Part shown: positions 8,538 through 16,947 of the stretch, piece by piece | Layout: every line of letters begins with the position of its first letter | How positions within the stretch are numbered: position 1 is the stretch's first letter | Assembly (NCBI RefSeq): GCF_042429765.1 | Contig: NZ_JBHLZU010000010.1 | Coordinates: forward strand, 372,001-436,000 | Length of the DNA stretch: 64,000 nt | Reading direction: 5' to 3' | Source: Allokutzneria oryzae | GTDB lineage: Bacteria; Actinomycetota; Actinomycetes; Mycobacteriales; Pseudonocardiaceae | Position numbers and translations under genes: made by a program | Notes under the pieces: model-generated | What the model was told of the DNA's origin: nothing | Seen by the model: only the letters and a program-made list of their open reading frames with translations | Database searches by the model: none

Positions 8538-8821
8538 TGCCGCACCCAGCTCGCGGTGAGCTCGTCCCGCGTGGCGAAGCGCTCGAAGTGGCCGCCGACG
8601 ACCTGTTCGACCCGGCTCAGCGACTCCTCGTCGTGGCCCTGCGCGCGCAGCACCAACGCGTCCGCGTCGGCGCGCAGGCTCGCGGTGCCCCAGCCGAAGT
8701 CGACCGAACCGCGTTCGTCGGTCCACTCGGCGGTGACCTTGTGGCCGAAGTGCTTGCAGAGCTGGACCAGGTAGCGGCCGGACCGGTCGGTCGCGACGCG
8801 CGCCTCGGAGATCAGCACCAT
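8534..8821 (-). CDS. DUF2218 domain protein
   Basis: 95 aa, full length for the family. ATDRSGRYLVQLCKHFGHKV matches the DUF2218 N-terminus, followed by two short beta/helix units. The biochemical function is unknown. The family is often found beside iron-siderophore uptake and reductase genes, and here it is coupled to a siderophore-type ATPase. The start may be ATG 8821 or the next codon, GTG 8818, which is better spaced from GGGAGG. Confidence 0.75.
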   Translation of the reverse strand: MVLISEARVATDRSGRYLVQLCKHFGHKVTAEWTDERGSVDFGWGTASLRADADALVLRAQGHDEESLSRVEQVVGGHFERFATRDELTASWVRQ

Positions 8822-8891
8822 TCCTCCCAGAAAGGACTCGGGCGGTGGTGGGCGCCGGTTCAGCTCGGGTACCGGCCAGGATAGTCGGCGA

Positions 8892-9731
8892 TCAGCTCAC
8901 GTCACGGCGGCGAAGTGCGGCGTAGCTCACCGCGAAACCCGTGGCGACGTAGGCCAGCAGCACCACGACCGCCAGCAGCGGCGTGCCCGGGGCGCTCACC
9001 CCGAAGGCGCCGGTGATCGTGATCGGCTCCGAGCCGAGCCCCATCGCCAGCCGGTTGGAGCTGTTGCCCAGCAACACCGTGCTGAGCAACCCCAGCCCCG
9101 GAACGACGTTGGCCAGCAGCGTCACCGCGTTCTCCACCAGCACGGTCCACAGCAGGCCGATGACGATCGCGCTCACCGGACTGCGGGTGAGGACGCCGAT
9201 GGCGAAGCCGACCGCGCCCCACGCGGCCATCACCAGCCACAGCGCGCCCAGCTCCAGCACGATCGAACCCGGGGAGTAGTTCGCGGGACCACCGCTGACG
9301 GCGGCGATCACCCCGCTGCTGAGCAGGCCGAGGACGAGCGTCACCACGGCCACCGGCAGCAGCGCGACGAGCAGGCTCAGGAAGCGCCCACCGAGGAAGG
9401 CGAAGCGGTCGGACTGCCGTCCGAGGATCGTGCGCAGCGTGCCCCAGCGGTAGTCGCCCGAGGCGAGGAGCGCGCCGATGACCAGCATCACCGGTCCACC
9501 GAAGGTCGGTAGCGCGCCCGCGACGTAGTAGTGCGCGCCCTCCGGAAGCAGCCCGGAGAGCAGGTCGGCGGCCATGGCGGGCGCCATCGCCGACCCCTGG
9601 GTGAGGTAGACGACGTAGGGCACCAGATAGGCGAAGACCACGACCTGCGTCGACCACATCCCCGCCATGGCGAGGACTCCGGGACGGCGGCGCAACGCGA
9701 ACAGCTCGGCACGCAGGTTGTCGGTGATCAT
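8892..9731 (-). CDS. ABC-2 type transporter permease
   Basis: 279 aa with about six hydrophobic helices. It begins MITDNLRAELFALRRRPGV, a common opening of ABC-2 permeases partnered with separate ATPases. It overlaps the ATPase gene by 4 nt (ATGA) and is the last gene of a four-gene coupled operon. The cargo is unknown. Such two-component exporters often handle lipids, peptides or drugs. Confidence 0.85.
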   Translation of the reverse strand: MITDNLRAELFALRRRPGVLAMAGMWSTQVVVFAYLVPYVVYLTQGSAMAPAMAADLLSGLLPEGAHYYVAGALPTFGGPVMLVIGALLASGDYRWGTLRTILGRQSDRFAFLGGRFLSLLVALLPVAVVTLVLGLLSSGVIAAVSGGPANYSPGSIVLELGALWLVMAAWGAVGFAIGVLTRSPVSAIVIGLLWTVLVENAVTLLANVVPGLGLLSTVLLGNSSNRLAMGLGSEPITITGAFGVSAPGTPLLAVVVLLAYVATGFAVSYAALRRRDVS

Positions 9732-10615
9732 GCCGCGGTCACCCCCGTGAAGACCTCCTCCAGCGAGCGCTGCTCCACCCGCAGCTCGCTGACGTCGATG
9801 CCCGCGCCGACCAGGCTCCGGTTGACCCCGGCCGCGGTCGCGGTGCCGAGGTCCACCTCGACCAGCTCGCCCGCCCGGCGCACCTCCAGCACACCGGGAA
9901 GGGCTCGCACCGCGTCCTCGGCCGCCGCGCCGGGTTCGGCGCGCAGCACCAGCCTGCCGCCCCCGACCCGAGCGTGGATCTCGGTCATCGTGCCCTCGGT
10001 CACCAACCGTCCGTTGTGGATGATCCCGACCCGGTCCGCGACCTGCTCGACCTCGCTGAGCAGATGGCTGGACAGCAGCACCGTGCCACCTCCATCAGCG
10101 AAAACCCTTACGAGATCGCGCATCTCGCGCATGCCGGCCGGGTCGAGACCGTTGGTCGGCTCGTCCAGGACGAGCAGCTCCGGATCGCCCATCAGCGCCG
10201 CCGCGACACCCAGCCGCTGTTTCATCCCGAGCGAGTACCCGGCGAACTTGTCCTCGGCTCGATCGCCCAGTCCGGACAAGGCGAGTGCATCGTCCACAGT
10301 GGAGTCGGTGAGGCCGGAGTAGCGCGCGAGCAGCCGGAGGTTGTCCCGTCCGCTGAGGTGCGGGTAGAACGCGGGTGACTCCACCAGTGAGCCGATGCGG
10401 GACACGGATTCCGGATCTCCCAAGGGTTTCCCCAGAACGGTTCCGGACCCGCCGGTGGGCCGGACGAGGCCGAGCAGCATCCGCATCGTGGTGGTCTTGC
10501 CTGCTCCGTTGCGCCCGAGGAAGCCGTAGACCTCACCCGCGCGAACCCGGAGGTTCAGGTCGCGCACGGCGTGCACATCGCCGTAGGACTTGGTCAAGCC
10601 GGTTAACTCGATCAT
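9728..10615 (-). CDS. ABC-2 type transporter ATP-binding protein
   Basis: 295 aa with Walker A GRNGAGKTT, signature YSLGMKQRLG, Walker B LLVLDEPTNGLDP, H-loop LLSSHLLSEV, and a C-terminal DUF4162-like extension (~residues 215-295) usual for drug/lipid exporters. It overlaps the wHTH gene upstream and the permease gene downstream by 4 nt each, so expression is tied to the regulator. Confidence 0.9.
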   Translation of the reverse strand: MIELTGLTKSYGDVHAVRDLNLRVRAGEVYGFLGRNGAGKTTTMRMLLGLVRPTGGSGTVLGKPLGDPESVSRIGSLVESPAFYPHLSGRDNLRLLARYSGLTDSTVDDALALSGLGDRAEDKFAGYSLGMKQRLGVAAALMGDPELLVLDEPTNGLDPAGMREMRDLVRVFADGGGTVLLSSHLLSEVEQVADRVGIIHNGRLVTEGTMTEIHARVGGGRLVLRAEPGAAAEDAVRALPGVLEVRRAGELVEVDLGTATAAGVNRSLVGAGIDVSELRVEQRSLEEVFTGVTAA

Positions 10616-10911
10616 GTCAGCATCTCCTTGAGTGCCGCGCTGTAGTCCTCGAAAGCCCTGCGTCCCTTGGTGGTCAGCTCCACGTAGGTGACCGGGGTCC
10701 TGCGCTGGTGCGTCTTCGTGATCTCCACGTAGGCGGCGTCTTCCAGCTTGCGCAGATGCGTCGAGAGGTTGCCCGCGGTCATGTCGAGCAGTTCCTGCAG
10801 CCGTGGGAACGTGATCCGGTCACCCTTGGGCAGTGCGGCGAGCGCGACCGTGACGCGGAGCCGGGCCTGTGCGTGGATGACCGGGTCCAGCTCCGGCAGT
10901 CCGGCGGTCAC
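10612..10911 (-). CDS. Winged-helix transcriptional regulator (HTH_34-like)
   Basis: 99 aa from GTG 10911. A compact wHTH: LRVTVALAALPKGDRITFPR, LQELLDMTAGNLSTHLRKLE (recognition helix) and YVEITKTHQRRTPVTYVELT (wing). It overlaps the membrane protein gene upstream (GTGA) and the ATPase gene downstream (ATGA). It is the obvious candidate to bind the paired ACTTTG-N5-CAAAGT palindromes at 11548-11587 and autoregulate the operon. That binding is an inference. Confidence 0.85.
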   Translation of the reverse strand: MTAGLPELDPVIHAQARLRVTVALAALPKGDRITFPRLQELLDMTAGNLSTHLRKLEDAAYVEITKTHQRRTPVTYVELTTKGRRAFEDYSAALKEMLT

Positions 10912-11537
10912 GCGGTCCTCGCCCGACGTGCGTGGTGGACGGCCAGCCCGATCATCGCGCCACCACCGGCGACCCCCAGCACCAACAGGTTCGCGGGCAC
11001 TCCGATGTAGACGCTCAGGGCCGCGGCGAGCAGTAGCCAGACCCCGGCCACGTACTCGGGAACGCTGCGCCGGTGCGCCGCGCCCACCATGGTGAGCAGA
11101 CCCATGATCATGAGCGGTCCGGTCGTCCACAGCAGGGCGATCACGTCGGTGCTCACGTCGAGCTTCACGGTGAACCCGACGTTGATCGCGGTGAGCGCCC
11201 AGAACCCGAGGGTCCAGGTCCACCCGTGCAGCGCGCCGCTGACCCGCGACTGGCCCTCGATGCCGCGCCCGGCCCGCACGCCGACCACGATGGACAGTGC
11301 GATCGACCCGACGACCAGTGCGCCGAACAGCGTGCCAGCCAGCCACAACGGCAGCAGCTCCGGCCCGGTCGGGGCGGCGAGGAACATCAGCGTCCAGCCG
11401 ACCAGCCAGGTCGCGCCCCACGTGCCGTACAACAGCGTCTGGCTCGGCGACAGGCTGCGGCCGACCCGCGCCCGCTCAGCGCTGATCAGCGTCAGCGACT
11501 CCGCGGGGGAGAGCGGTCCGTCCTCGGTCTGGTTCAT
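10908..11537 (-). CDS. Integral membrane protein, first gene of the ABC/regulator operon
   Basis: 209 aa from ATG 11537, which has AGGAG upstream. A short charged N-terminus (MNQTEDGPLSPAESLTLI) is followed by about six membrane helices in three pairs. No enzyme motif is seen. Similar membrane proteins commonly precede small wHTH regulators and ABC-2 exporters, so it may sense or assist the exporter. Function unknown. The longer open frame to 11591 would run into the operator and is rejected. Confidence 0.75.
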   Translation of the reverse strand: MNQTEDGPLSPAESLTLISAERARVGRSLSPSQTLLYGTWGATWLVGWTLMFLAAPTGPELLPLWLAGTLFGALVVGSIALSIVVGVRAGRGIEGQSRVSGALHGWTWTLGFWALTAINVGFTVKLDVSTDVIALLWTTGPLMIMGLLTMVGAAHRRSVPEYVAGVWLLLAAALSVYIGVPANLLVLGVAGGGAMIGLAVHHARRARTA

Positions 11538-11547
11538 GGCTGCTCCT

Positions 11548-11587
11548 ACTTTGCGATACAAAGTCCAAGTACTTTGTATCGCAAAGT
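11548..11587. promoter_or_regulatory. Paired palindromic operator
   Basis: Two 17-bp sites, ACTTTGCGATACAAAGT (11548-11564) and ACTTTGTATCGCAAAGT (11571-11587). Each has the form ACTTTG-N5-CAAAGT, and the two are exact reverse complements of each other with a 6-bp spacer. The pair ends 10 bp upstream of the first gene of the ABC/regulator operon. The proposed ligand is the wHTH protein of the same operon. Confidence 0.8.
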
Positions 11588-11606
11588 TCAAGGCGGGGCA
11601 AGGGAG

Positions 11607-12227
11607 CTAGGGAGCGAGCACGCAATCCCCGCACAGTCCGCCGCCGGGCACGCGGTAGTACAAGCAGCAGCTCCGGCGCTGGTAACCGCCGTCGGTGAAG
11701 CCCCCGGCGGCGCGCAACGCGTCGTGCTCCAGAACCTCTGCCGCGACGTCCGAGGTCCGCCGGTCGAGCGCCCCCGCGTTGGCGATGACCTTCATGGTGC
11801 CGACGAGCGAGGAGGCCGCATTGCCCCACAGCAGCCCGTCGGCGACCGGAACTTCCTTGCGCAGAGCGGACATCATGGGTTCGAGATGCTGCTCGACGGC
11901 GATCGCGGTGATCGTCTCGGTGCTCTCCCGCAGCGGCCGTGCGCTGACGAACCCGCTCTCCGTCCAGTGGATCTCATCGGAGTCGAGCGCGGGCACCGGC
12001 AGCCCGAGCGCGACCGCGCCGAGCAGCGGAGACCACACGCGAGCGGCGTAGCCCTGGAAGAGGATCGACGCGCCGACCCGCCGCTCCGTGGTCCCGAGCC
12101 GTCGGCAGACGTCGTCGATCCGCCCTGCCAGCCCCTCGCCGCGGTACACCTCCCGCAACGCAGGCCCGCCGGGCGCCACGTCCACTCCGACGACTCCGAC
12201 GACGAAGTACCCGCCGAACCTCTCCAC
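11607..12227 (-). CDS. FhuF-like siderophore-iron reductase, 2Fe-2S protein
   Basis: 206 aa. The C-terminus RRSCCLYYRVPGGGLCGDCV has the CC-x10-CxxC arrangement of FhuF, which binds a 2Fe-2S cluster and reduces ferric siderophores in the cytoplasm. GTG 12227 is chosen because GGAGG lies 7 bases upstream. An upstream TTG at 12260 is possible but has no ribosome site. It lies about 3 kb from a siderophore-type ATPase/DUF2218 pair on the same strand, separated by an unrelated operon. Confidence 0.78.
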   Translation of the reverse strand: MERFGGYFVVGVVGVDVAPGGPALREVYRGEGLAGRIDDVCRRLGTTERRVGASILFQGYAARVWSPLLGAVALGLPVPALDSDEIHWTESGFVSARPLRESTETITAIAVEQHLEPMMSALRKEVPVADGLLWGNAASSLVGTMKVIANAGALDRRTSDVAAEVLEHDALRAAGGFTDGGYQRRSCCLYYRVPGGGLCGDCVLAP

Positions 12228-12280
12228 GCCGGGGCCTCCGCTGATCTCGCGTTCTGGCAACGTGACCGGTGGGGGGCGAG

Positions 12281-13144
12281 CTACGCCGAGTAGTCGTAGA
12301 AGCCGCGGCCGGACTTCTTGCCGAGGAGGCCGGCGTCCACCATGCGCAGCAGCAGCGGCGGCGGCGAGTAGAGGGCCTCCTTGAACTCCGCGTAGAGCGA
12401 CTCCGCGATCGCCTTGGTGGTGTCCAGGCCGATCAGGTCCGCCAGCCGCAGCGGGCCCATCGGGTGGGCGCAGCCGAGCACCATGCCGTTGTCGATGTCG
12501 TCCGCCGAGGCGAAGCCGGACTCCAGCATCCGGATCGCCGACAGCAGGTAGGGCACCAGCAGCGCGTTGACGATGAAGCCCGCGCGGTCCTGGGAGCGGA
12601 CCACCTGCTTGCCCAGCACGCCCACCGCGAACTCCTCGGCGCGGCGGGAGGTCTCCTCGCCGGTGAGCAGCGAGGTGACCAGCTCGACCAGCTTCAGCAC
12701 CGGCACCGGGTTGAAGAAGTGGATGCCGATGACCTGCTCGGGCCGCTGGGTGGCCATGCCGAGCTTCATGATCGGGATCGACGAGGTGTTGGAGGCGAAG
12801 ATCGCGTCCGGCCGGGTGACCACCTTGTCCAGGGTGGCGAAGACGTCGACCTTGGTCTGCTCGTGCTCGGCGACGGCCTCGACCACCAGGTCGCGGTCGG
12901 CGAACTCGCCGAGGTCGGTGGTCAGCCGCAGCCTGCCGAGCACGTCCTCGCGCTCGGACTCCGCCATCTTGCCCTTGCTCACCGCGCGGTCGATCGAGGA
13001 GGTGATCCGGGCCCGGCCCGCCTCCGCCGCGGTCGCGTTCACCTCGCTGACCAGCACGTCGAGCCCGGCCCGGAGGCACACCTCGGCGATCCCCGCGCCC
13101 ATCAGACCCGATCCGACAACACCGACCTTGCTGATGCCGCTCAC
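12281..13144 (-). CDS. 3-hydroxybutyryl-CoA dehydrogenase (3-hydroxyacyl-CoA dehydrogenase family)
   Basis: 287 aa, the normal length for stand-alone HBD/FadB2. Motifs are VGVVGSGLMGAGIAE (NAD binding), ASNTSSIPI, GIHFFNPVPVLKLVE (catalytic His-Glu pair) and a C-terminal domain ending GLLGKKSGRGFYDY. It oxidises 3-hydroxybutyryl-CoA with NAD(P). GTG 13144 follows AAGGGGAC. It begins 23 bases after icmF, and together they fit short-chain acyl-CoA metabolism supplying or consuming butyryl-CoA. Confidence 0.9.
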   Translation of the reverse strand: MSGISKVGVVGSGLMGAGIAEVCLRAGLDVLVSEVNATAAEAGRARITSSIDRAVSKGKMAESEREDVLGRLRLTTDLGEFADRDLVVEAVAEHEQTKVDVFATLDKVVTRPDAIFASNTSSIPIMKLGMATQRPEQVIGIHFFNPVPVLKLVELVTSLLTGEETSRRAEEFAVGVLGKQVVRSQDRAGFIVNALLVPYLLSAIRMLESGFASADDIDNGMVLGCAHPMGPLRLADLIGLDTTKAIAESLYAEFKEALYSPPPLLLRMVDAGLLGKKSGRGFYDYSA

Positions 13145-13167
13145 AGCGTCCCCTTCACACACGAAAC

Positions 13168-16100
13168 TCAGACGTTCCGACGATACTGGCCACCGACTTC
13201 GAAGAACGCCTCGGTGATCTGGCCGAGCGAGCACACCCGCGCGGCGTTCATCAGCTCGGCGAAGACGTTGCCCTCGCCCATCGCCACCTCGCGCAGCCGC
13301 TTCAGCGCCGCCTCCGCGGTGTCCGCGTTGGCCTGGTGGAACTCGCGCAGGCGGGTGAGCTGCGACTGCTTCTCCGCCTCGGTGCCCCGGGCCAGCTCGA
13401 TCGGCCCCGCCGCCTCGGAGCCGCGCGGGTTGCGGAAGGTGTTCACGCCGATGATCGGCAGCGAGCCGTCGTGCTTGCGGTGCTCGTAGAGCATGGACTC
13501 GTCCTGGATGCGCCCGCGCTGGTAGCCGGTCTCCATCGCGCCGAGCACGCCGCCGCGCTCGCTGATCCGGTCGAACTCCACCAGCACGGCCTCCTCGACC
13601 AGGTCGGTGAGCTCGTCGATGATGAACGCGCCCTGCAACGGGTTCTCGTTCTTGGCGAGGCCCCACTCGCTGTTGATGATCATCTGGATGGCCAGGGCGC
13701 GCCGCACGGAGTCCTCGGTCGGCGTGGTCACCGCCTCGTCGAAGGCGTTGGTGTGCAGGCTGTTGCAGTTGTCGTAGATCGCGATGAGCGCCTGCAACGT
13801 GGTGCGGATGTCGTTGAAGTCCATCTCCTGCGCGTGCAGCGACCGCCCGGAGGTCTGCACGTGGTACTTCATCTTCTGCGAGCGCTCGTTGCCGCCGTAG
13901 CGCTTCTTCATCGCCACGGCCCAGATCCGCCGCGCGACCCGGCCGAGCACGGTGTACTCGGGGTCCATCCCGTTGGAGAAGAAGAACGACAGGTTCGGCG
14001 CGAAGTCGTCGATGTCCATGCCGCGCGCCAGGTAGGACTCCACGTAGGTGAAGCCGTTGGCCAGCGTGAAGGCCAGCTGGCTGATGGGGTTCGCCCCGGC
14101 CTCGGCGATGTGGTAGCCGGAGATCGACACCGAGTAGAAGTTGCGGACCCCGTTCTCGATGAACCACTGCTGGATGTCGCCCATCATCCGCAGCGAGAAC
14201 TCCGTGGAGAAGATGCAGGTGTTCTGGCCCTGGTCCTCCTTGAGGATGTCGGCCTGGACCGTGCCGCGGACGGTGCGCAGCACCCGGGCGCGGATCTCGG
14301 CCTCCTCCGCCGCACCGGGGGCCCGGCCGTGCTCCTCGACGAACTTCGCGTTCTGCTGCTCGAAGGCGGCGTTGAGGAAGAACGCCAGGATCGTCGGCGC
14401 GGGGCCGTTGATCGTCATCGACACCGACGTGCTCGGCGCGCAGAGGTCGAAGCCGCTGTAGAGCACCTTCATGTCCTCGACGGTGGCGATCGAGACGCCG
14501 GAGGTGCCGACCTTGCCGTAGATGTCGGGGCGCTCGTCGGGGTCGCGGCCGTAGAGGGTCACCGAGTCGAAGGCCGTGGAGAGCCTGGTGGCCTTGGAGT
14601 CCGACGACAGGAAGTGGAAGCGGCGGTTGGTGCGGAAGGGATCGCCCTCGCCCGCGAACATCCGCGCCGGGTCCTCGCCGTCCCGCTTGAACGGGAACAC
14701 GCCCGCGGTGAACGGGAACCGACCCGGCAGGTTCTCCGCGCGCAGGAACCGCAGCAGCTCGCCGTGGTCGGCGTAACGGGGCAGCGCGACGCGCGGAACC
14801 CTTGAGCCGGAAAGGCTTTCCCGCCACAGCTGGGTCCGCAGCTCCTTGTCGCGGACCTTCACGACGAGCTCGTCCGCCGAGTACGCCTCGACCGTCTTGG
14901 GCCAGTCCTCCAGCAGCGCGTGGCTGTCGGCCGCCAGCTCCCGGTCGGCCTCGGCGTGCAGCTCCTCCAGCACGCGCGTCTCGCCGTCGCGCCCGGCGAC
15001 CAGCTCCTTGCTGGCCGCGAGCTGCTGGCGCCTGCGGGCGATCTCCACCTGGGCCTCGGTCTCGGCGTGGTAGCCGCGCACCGCCTCGGAGATCTCCGCC
15101 AGGTAGCGCACCCGCGCCGAGGGGATGATCTGCGCGATCCTGGTGGACGCCTTGCCGGTGACCTCGGGCAGCACGCCCTCGGTCGCCTGGAGCCCGTGCT
15201 CGGCGAGCAGGCCGCGCAGGAACTGGTAGAGCGCGGTCACGCCGTCGTCGTTGAAGGTCGCCGCGCTGGTGCCGTAGACCGGCATGGCGTCGGGCGGCGA
15301 GCCGAACGCCTCGCGGTTGCGCACCAGCTGCCGGGCGACGTCGCGGCGCGCGTCCTCGGCGCCCCTGCGCTCGTACTTGTTGATCGCCACGGCGTCGGCG
15401 AAGTCCAGCATGTCGATCTTCTCCAGCTGCGACGCGGCGCCGAACTCCGGCGTCATCACGTACAGCGAGGCGTCGACGAAGGGCACGATCGCGGCGTCGC
15501 CCTGGCCGATGCCGGGCGTCTCCACGATCACCAGGTCGTGCCCGGCGGCCTTGCACGCGGCGACCACGTCGGCAAGCCCCTGCGGCAGCTCGGTGCCCGC
15601 GCCCCTGGTGGCCAGCGACCGGAAGAAGACCCGGTCACCGTCGAGGCAGTTCATCCGGATCCGGTCGCCGAGCAGCGCGCCACCGCCCTTGCGGCGGCTC
15701 GGGTCAACGGCGATGACCGCGATCCGCAGCTTGTCCTGCTGGTCGATCCGGAACCGGCGGACCAGCTCGTCGGTCAGCGAGGACTTGCCGGAGCCGCCGG
15801 TGCCGGTGATCCCCAGCACCGGGACCTCCCGCTTGGCCGCCGCGGCGTGCAGCTCCGCGCGCTCGTCCTCGGAGAGCCCGCCCTGCTCGACGCGGGTGAT
15901 CGCGCGGGCCAGCGCGGCCTGGTCGCCGTGGAAGACCCCGCTCAGCGACTTCGGCTCCAGCGCGAGGTCGCAGCTGGCCACCATGGTGTTGACCATGCGC
16001 GCCAGGCCGAGGGTCTGCCCGTCCTCCGGGGAGAAGATCCGCGCGACGCCGTGCTCGTGCAGCCGCTCGATCTCCTCGGCGACGATCACCCCGCCCCCGC

Positions 16101-16392
16101 CGCCGTAGACCTGGACGTGCCCGGCCCCGCGCTCGCGCAGCAGGTCCACCAGGTAGCCGAAGAACTCGACGTGCCCGCCCTGGTAGGAGCTGATCGCGAT
16201 GCCCTGGACGTCCTCCTGGATCGCGGCGGTGACGATCTCGTCCACCGAGCGGTTGTGCCCGAGGTGGATCACCTCGGCGCCCTGGGCCTGCAGGATCCGC
16301 CGCATGATGTTGATCGAGGCGTCGTGGCCGTCGAACAGGCTCGCCGCGGTCACGAAGCGCACCGGGTTCACGGGTACGTGCAGATCGGACAC
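13168..16392 (-). CDS. icmF: Fused isobutyryl-CoA mutase IcmF
   Basis: 1074 aa from GTG 16392 (GGAG upstream). Domain order matches IcmF: a B12-binding domain (FDGHDASINIMRRIL, residues ~20-33), a MeaI-type G-protein chaperone with P-loop GITGTGGSGKSSL (~194-206), and a large mutase domain from ~520 (FPFTAGVFPFKR, VSMTINGPAPTILAFFLNAA). IcmF interconverts butyryl- and isobutyryl-CoA using adenosylcobalamin, and the fused GTPase loads and protects the cofactor. In actinomycetes this links fatty acid, valine and polyketide-precursor pools. The downstream 3-hydroxybutyryl-CoA dehydrogenase fits this role. Confidence 0.95.
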   Translation of the reverse strand: MSDLHVPVNPVRFVTAASLFDGHDASINIMRRILQAQGAEVIHLGHNRSVDEIVTAAIQEDVQGIAISSYQGGHVEFFGYLVDLLRERGAGHVQVYGGGGGVIVAEEIERLHEHGVARIFSPEDGQTLGLARMVNTMVASCDLALEPKSLSGVFHGDQAALARAITRVEQGGLSEDERAELHAAAAKREVPVLGITGTGGSGKSSLTDELVRRFRIDQQDKLRIAVIAVDPSRRKGGGALLGDRIRMNCLDGDRVFFRSLATRGAGTELPQGLADVVAACKAAGHDLVIVETPGIGQGDAAIVPFVDASLYVMTPEFGAASQLEKIDMLDFADAVAINKYERRGAEDARRDVARQLVRNREAFGSPPDAMPVYGTSAATFNDDGVTALYQFLRGLLAEHGLQATEGVLPEVTGKASTRIAQIIPSARVRYLAEISEAVRGYHAETEAQVEIARRRQQLAASKELVAGRDGETRVLEELHAEADRELAADSHALLEDWPKTVEAYSADELVVKVRDKELRTQLWRESLSGSRVPRVALPRYADHGELLRFLRAENLPGRFPFTAGVFPFKRDGEDPARMFAGEGDPFRTNRRFHFLSSDSKATRLSTAFDSVTLYGRDPDERPDIYGKVGTSGVSIATVEDMKVLYSGFDLCAPSTSVSMTINGPAPTILAFFLNAAFEQQNAKFVEEHGRAPGAAEEAEIRARVLRTVRGTVQADILKEDQGQNTCIFSTEFSLRMMGDIQQWFIENGVRNFYSVSISGYHIAEAGANPISQLAFTLANGFTYVESYLARGMDIDDFAPNLSFFFSNGMDPEYTVLGRVARRIWAVAMKKRYGGNERSQKMKYHVQTSGRSLHAQEMDFNDIRTTLQALIAIYDNCNSLHTNAFDEAVTTPTEDSVRRALAIQMIINSEWGLAKNENPLQGAFIIDELTDLVEEAVLVEFDRISERGGVLGAMETGYQRGRIQDESMLYEHRKHDGSLPIIGVNTFRNPRGSEAAGPIELARGTEAEKQSQLTRLREFHQANADTAEAALKRLREVAMGEGNVFAELMNAARVCSLGQITEAFFEVGGQYRRNV

Positions 16393-16420
16393 TGCGACAC
16401 TCCAAGGGCCGACGGTGGAA

Positions 16421-16451
16421 GCTTGGAAATAAAATAGTAGGACTTCCAAGC
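16421..16451. promoter_or_regulatory. AT-rich inverted repeat upstream of icmF
   Basis: GCTTGGAA (16421-16428) and TTCCAAGC (16444-16451) flank a 15-bp core containing AAATAAAATAG, strikingly AT-rich for this DNA. It lies 29 bp upstream of the icmF start. This is probably the promoter/operator of the icmF operon. The regulator is not identified. Confidence 0.5.
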
Positions 16452-16501
16452 GATCGGGCGCCCGTCCACTGTGACGGTCTTCATGTGATCCGTGGCTCAG
16501 A

Positions 16502-16873
16502 TCAGTGCGGCGCGTGGGTCCGCCAGCGCAGCGAGGGGCTCTGCACGCCGGTCACCTTCGCGTCCTCCCACGCACACGGCGACACGACGAACGGCCCGTG
16601 CAGCGCGCTCTGGGCGGCGGTGCTGGACGTGACCCGGCACGTCCGCGGCTCGTTCCCCGCCATCTCGATGCACGGCCGCACGGTGGCGGTCGCCCGCTCG
16701 GCGTAGATCGCGGGAGTCCGGCAGGTCCCCGTCGGGGCAGCCACCTCGGGCAGGGCCGTGATCAGGCGCGACGTGGCTTCGACGCACCGCCCTTGTCGCC
16801 GTGTGCGTAGGACTGGCTGGTGCGGTCGGATGTTCGCGTTGTGGCAACTCAGCGCGCAAGAGAGCGCTCTCAT
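16502..16873 (-). pseudogene. Possible 3' remnant of a secreted protein gene
   Basis: The minus-strand frame ending at 16502 reads YAERATATVRPCIEMAGNEP, RTCRVTSSTAAQSALHGPF and VVSPCAWEDAKVTGVQSP, with evenly spaced Cys and protein-like composition. Its only upstream ATG (16873) lies inside the palindromic repeat at 16833-16899, and no signal peptide is present in frame. I read it as the end of a secreted-protein gene whose front was lost where the repeat now sits. It could also be non-coding. No function is known. Confidence 0.35.
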
Positions 16874-16899
16874 TTCACGTTTAGTTCCCAAAACGCGAA
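16833..16899. repeat. Dispersed palindromic repeat, copy A
   Basis: A 67-bp imperfect palindrome with TTCGCGTT and AACGCGAA ends and an AGAGCGCTCT centre (16861-16870). Its internal arms differ from the other four copies (CAACTCAGCGC versus CCTTAATGCG), making it the most diverged. Its right flank, GTGAGGGGC, matches one end of the extended consensus. It is inverted relative to copies B, C and D. Confidence 0.8.
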
Positions 16900-16947
16900 G
16901 TGAGGGGCGGGCGTGGTGAGGTGGTGTCACTACTGGCAGGACACCGC

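Noticed and set aside
12281..15556. A 1091-codon open frame on the minus strand covering icmF and the dehydrogenase region
   Set aside because: It is an out-of-frame shadow through icmF with Arg/Ala-rich composition. Only its last ~290 codons, which are the 3-hydroxybutyryl-CoA dehydrogenase frame, encode a recognisable protein.
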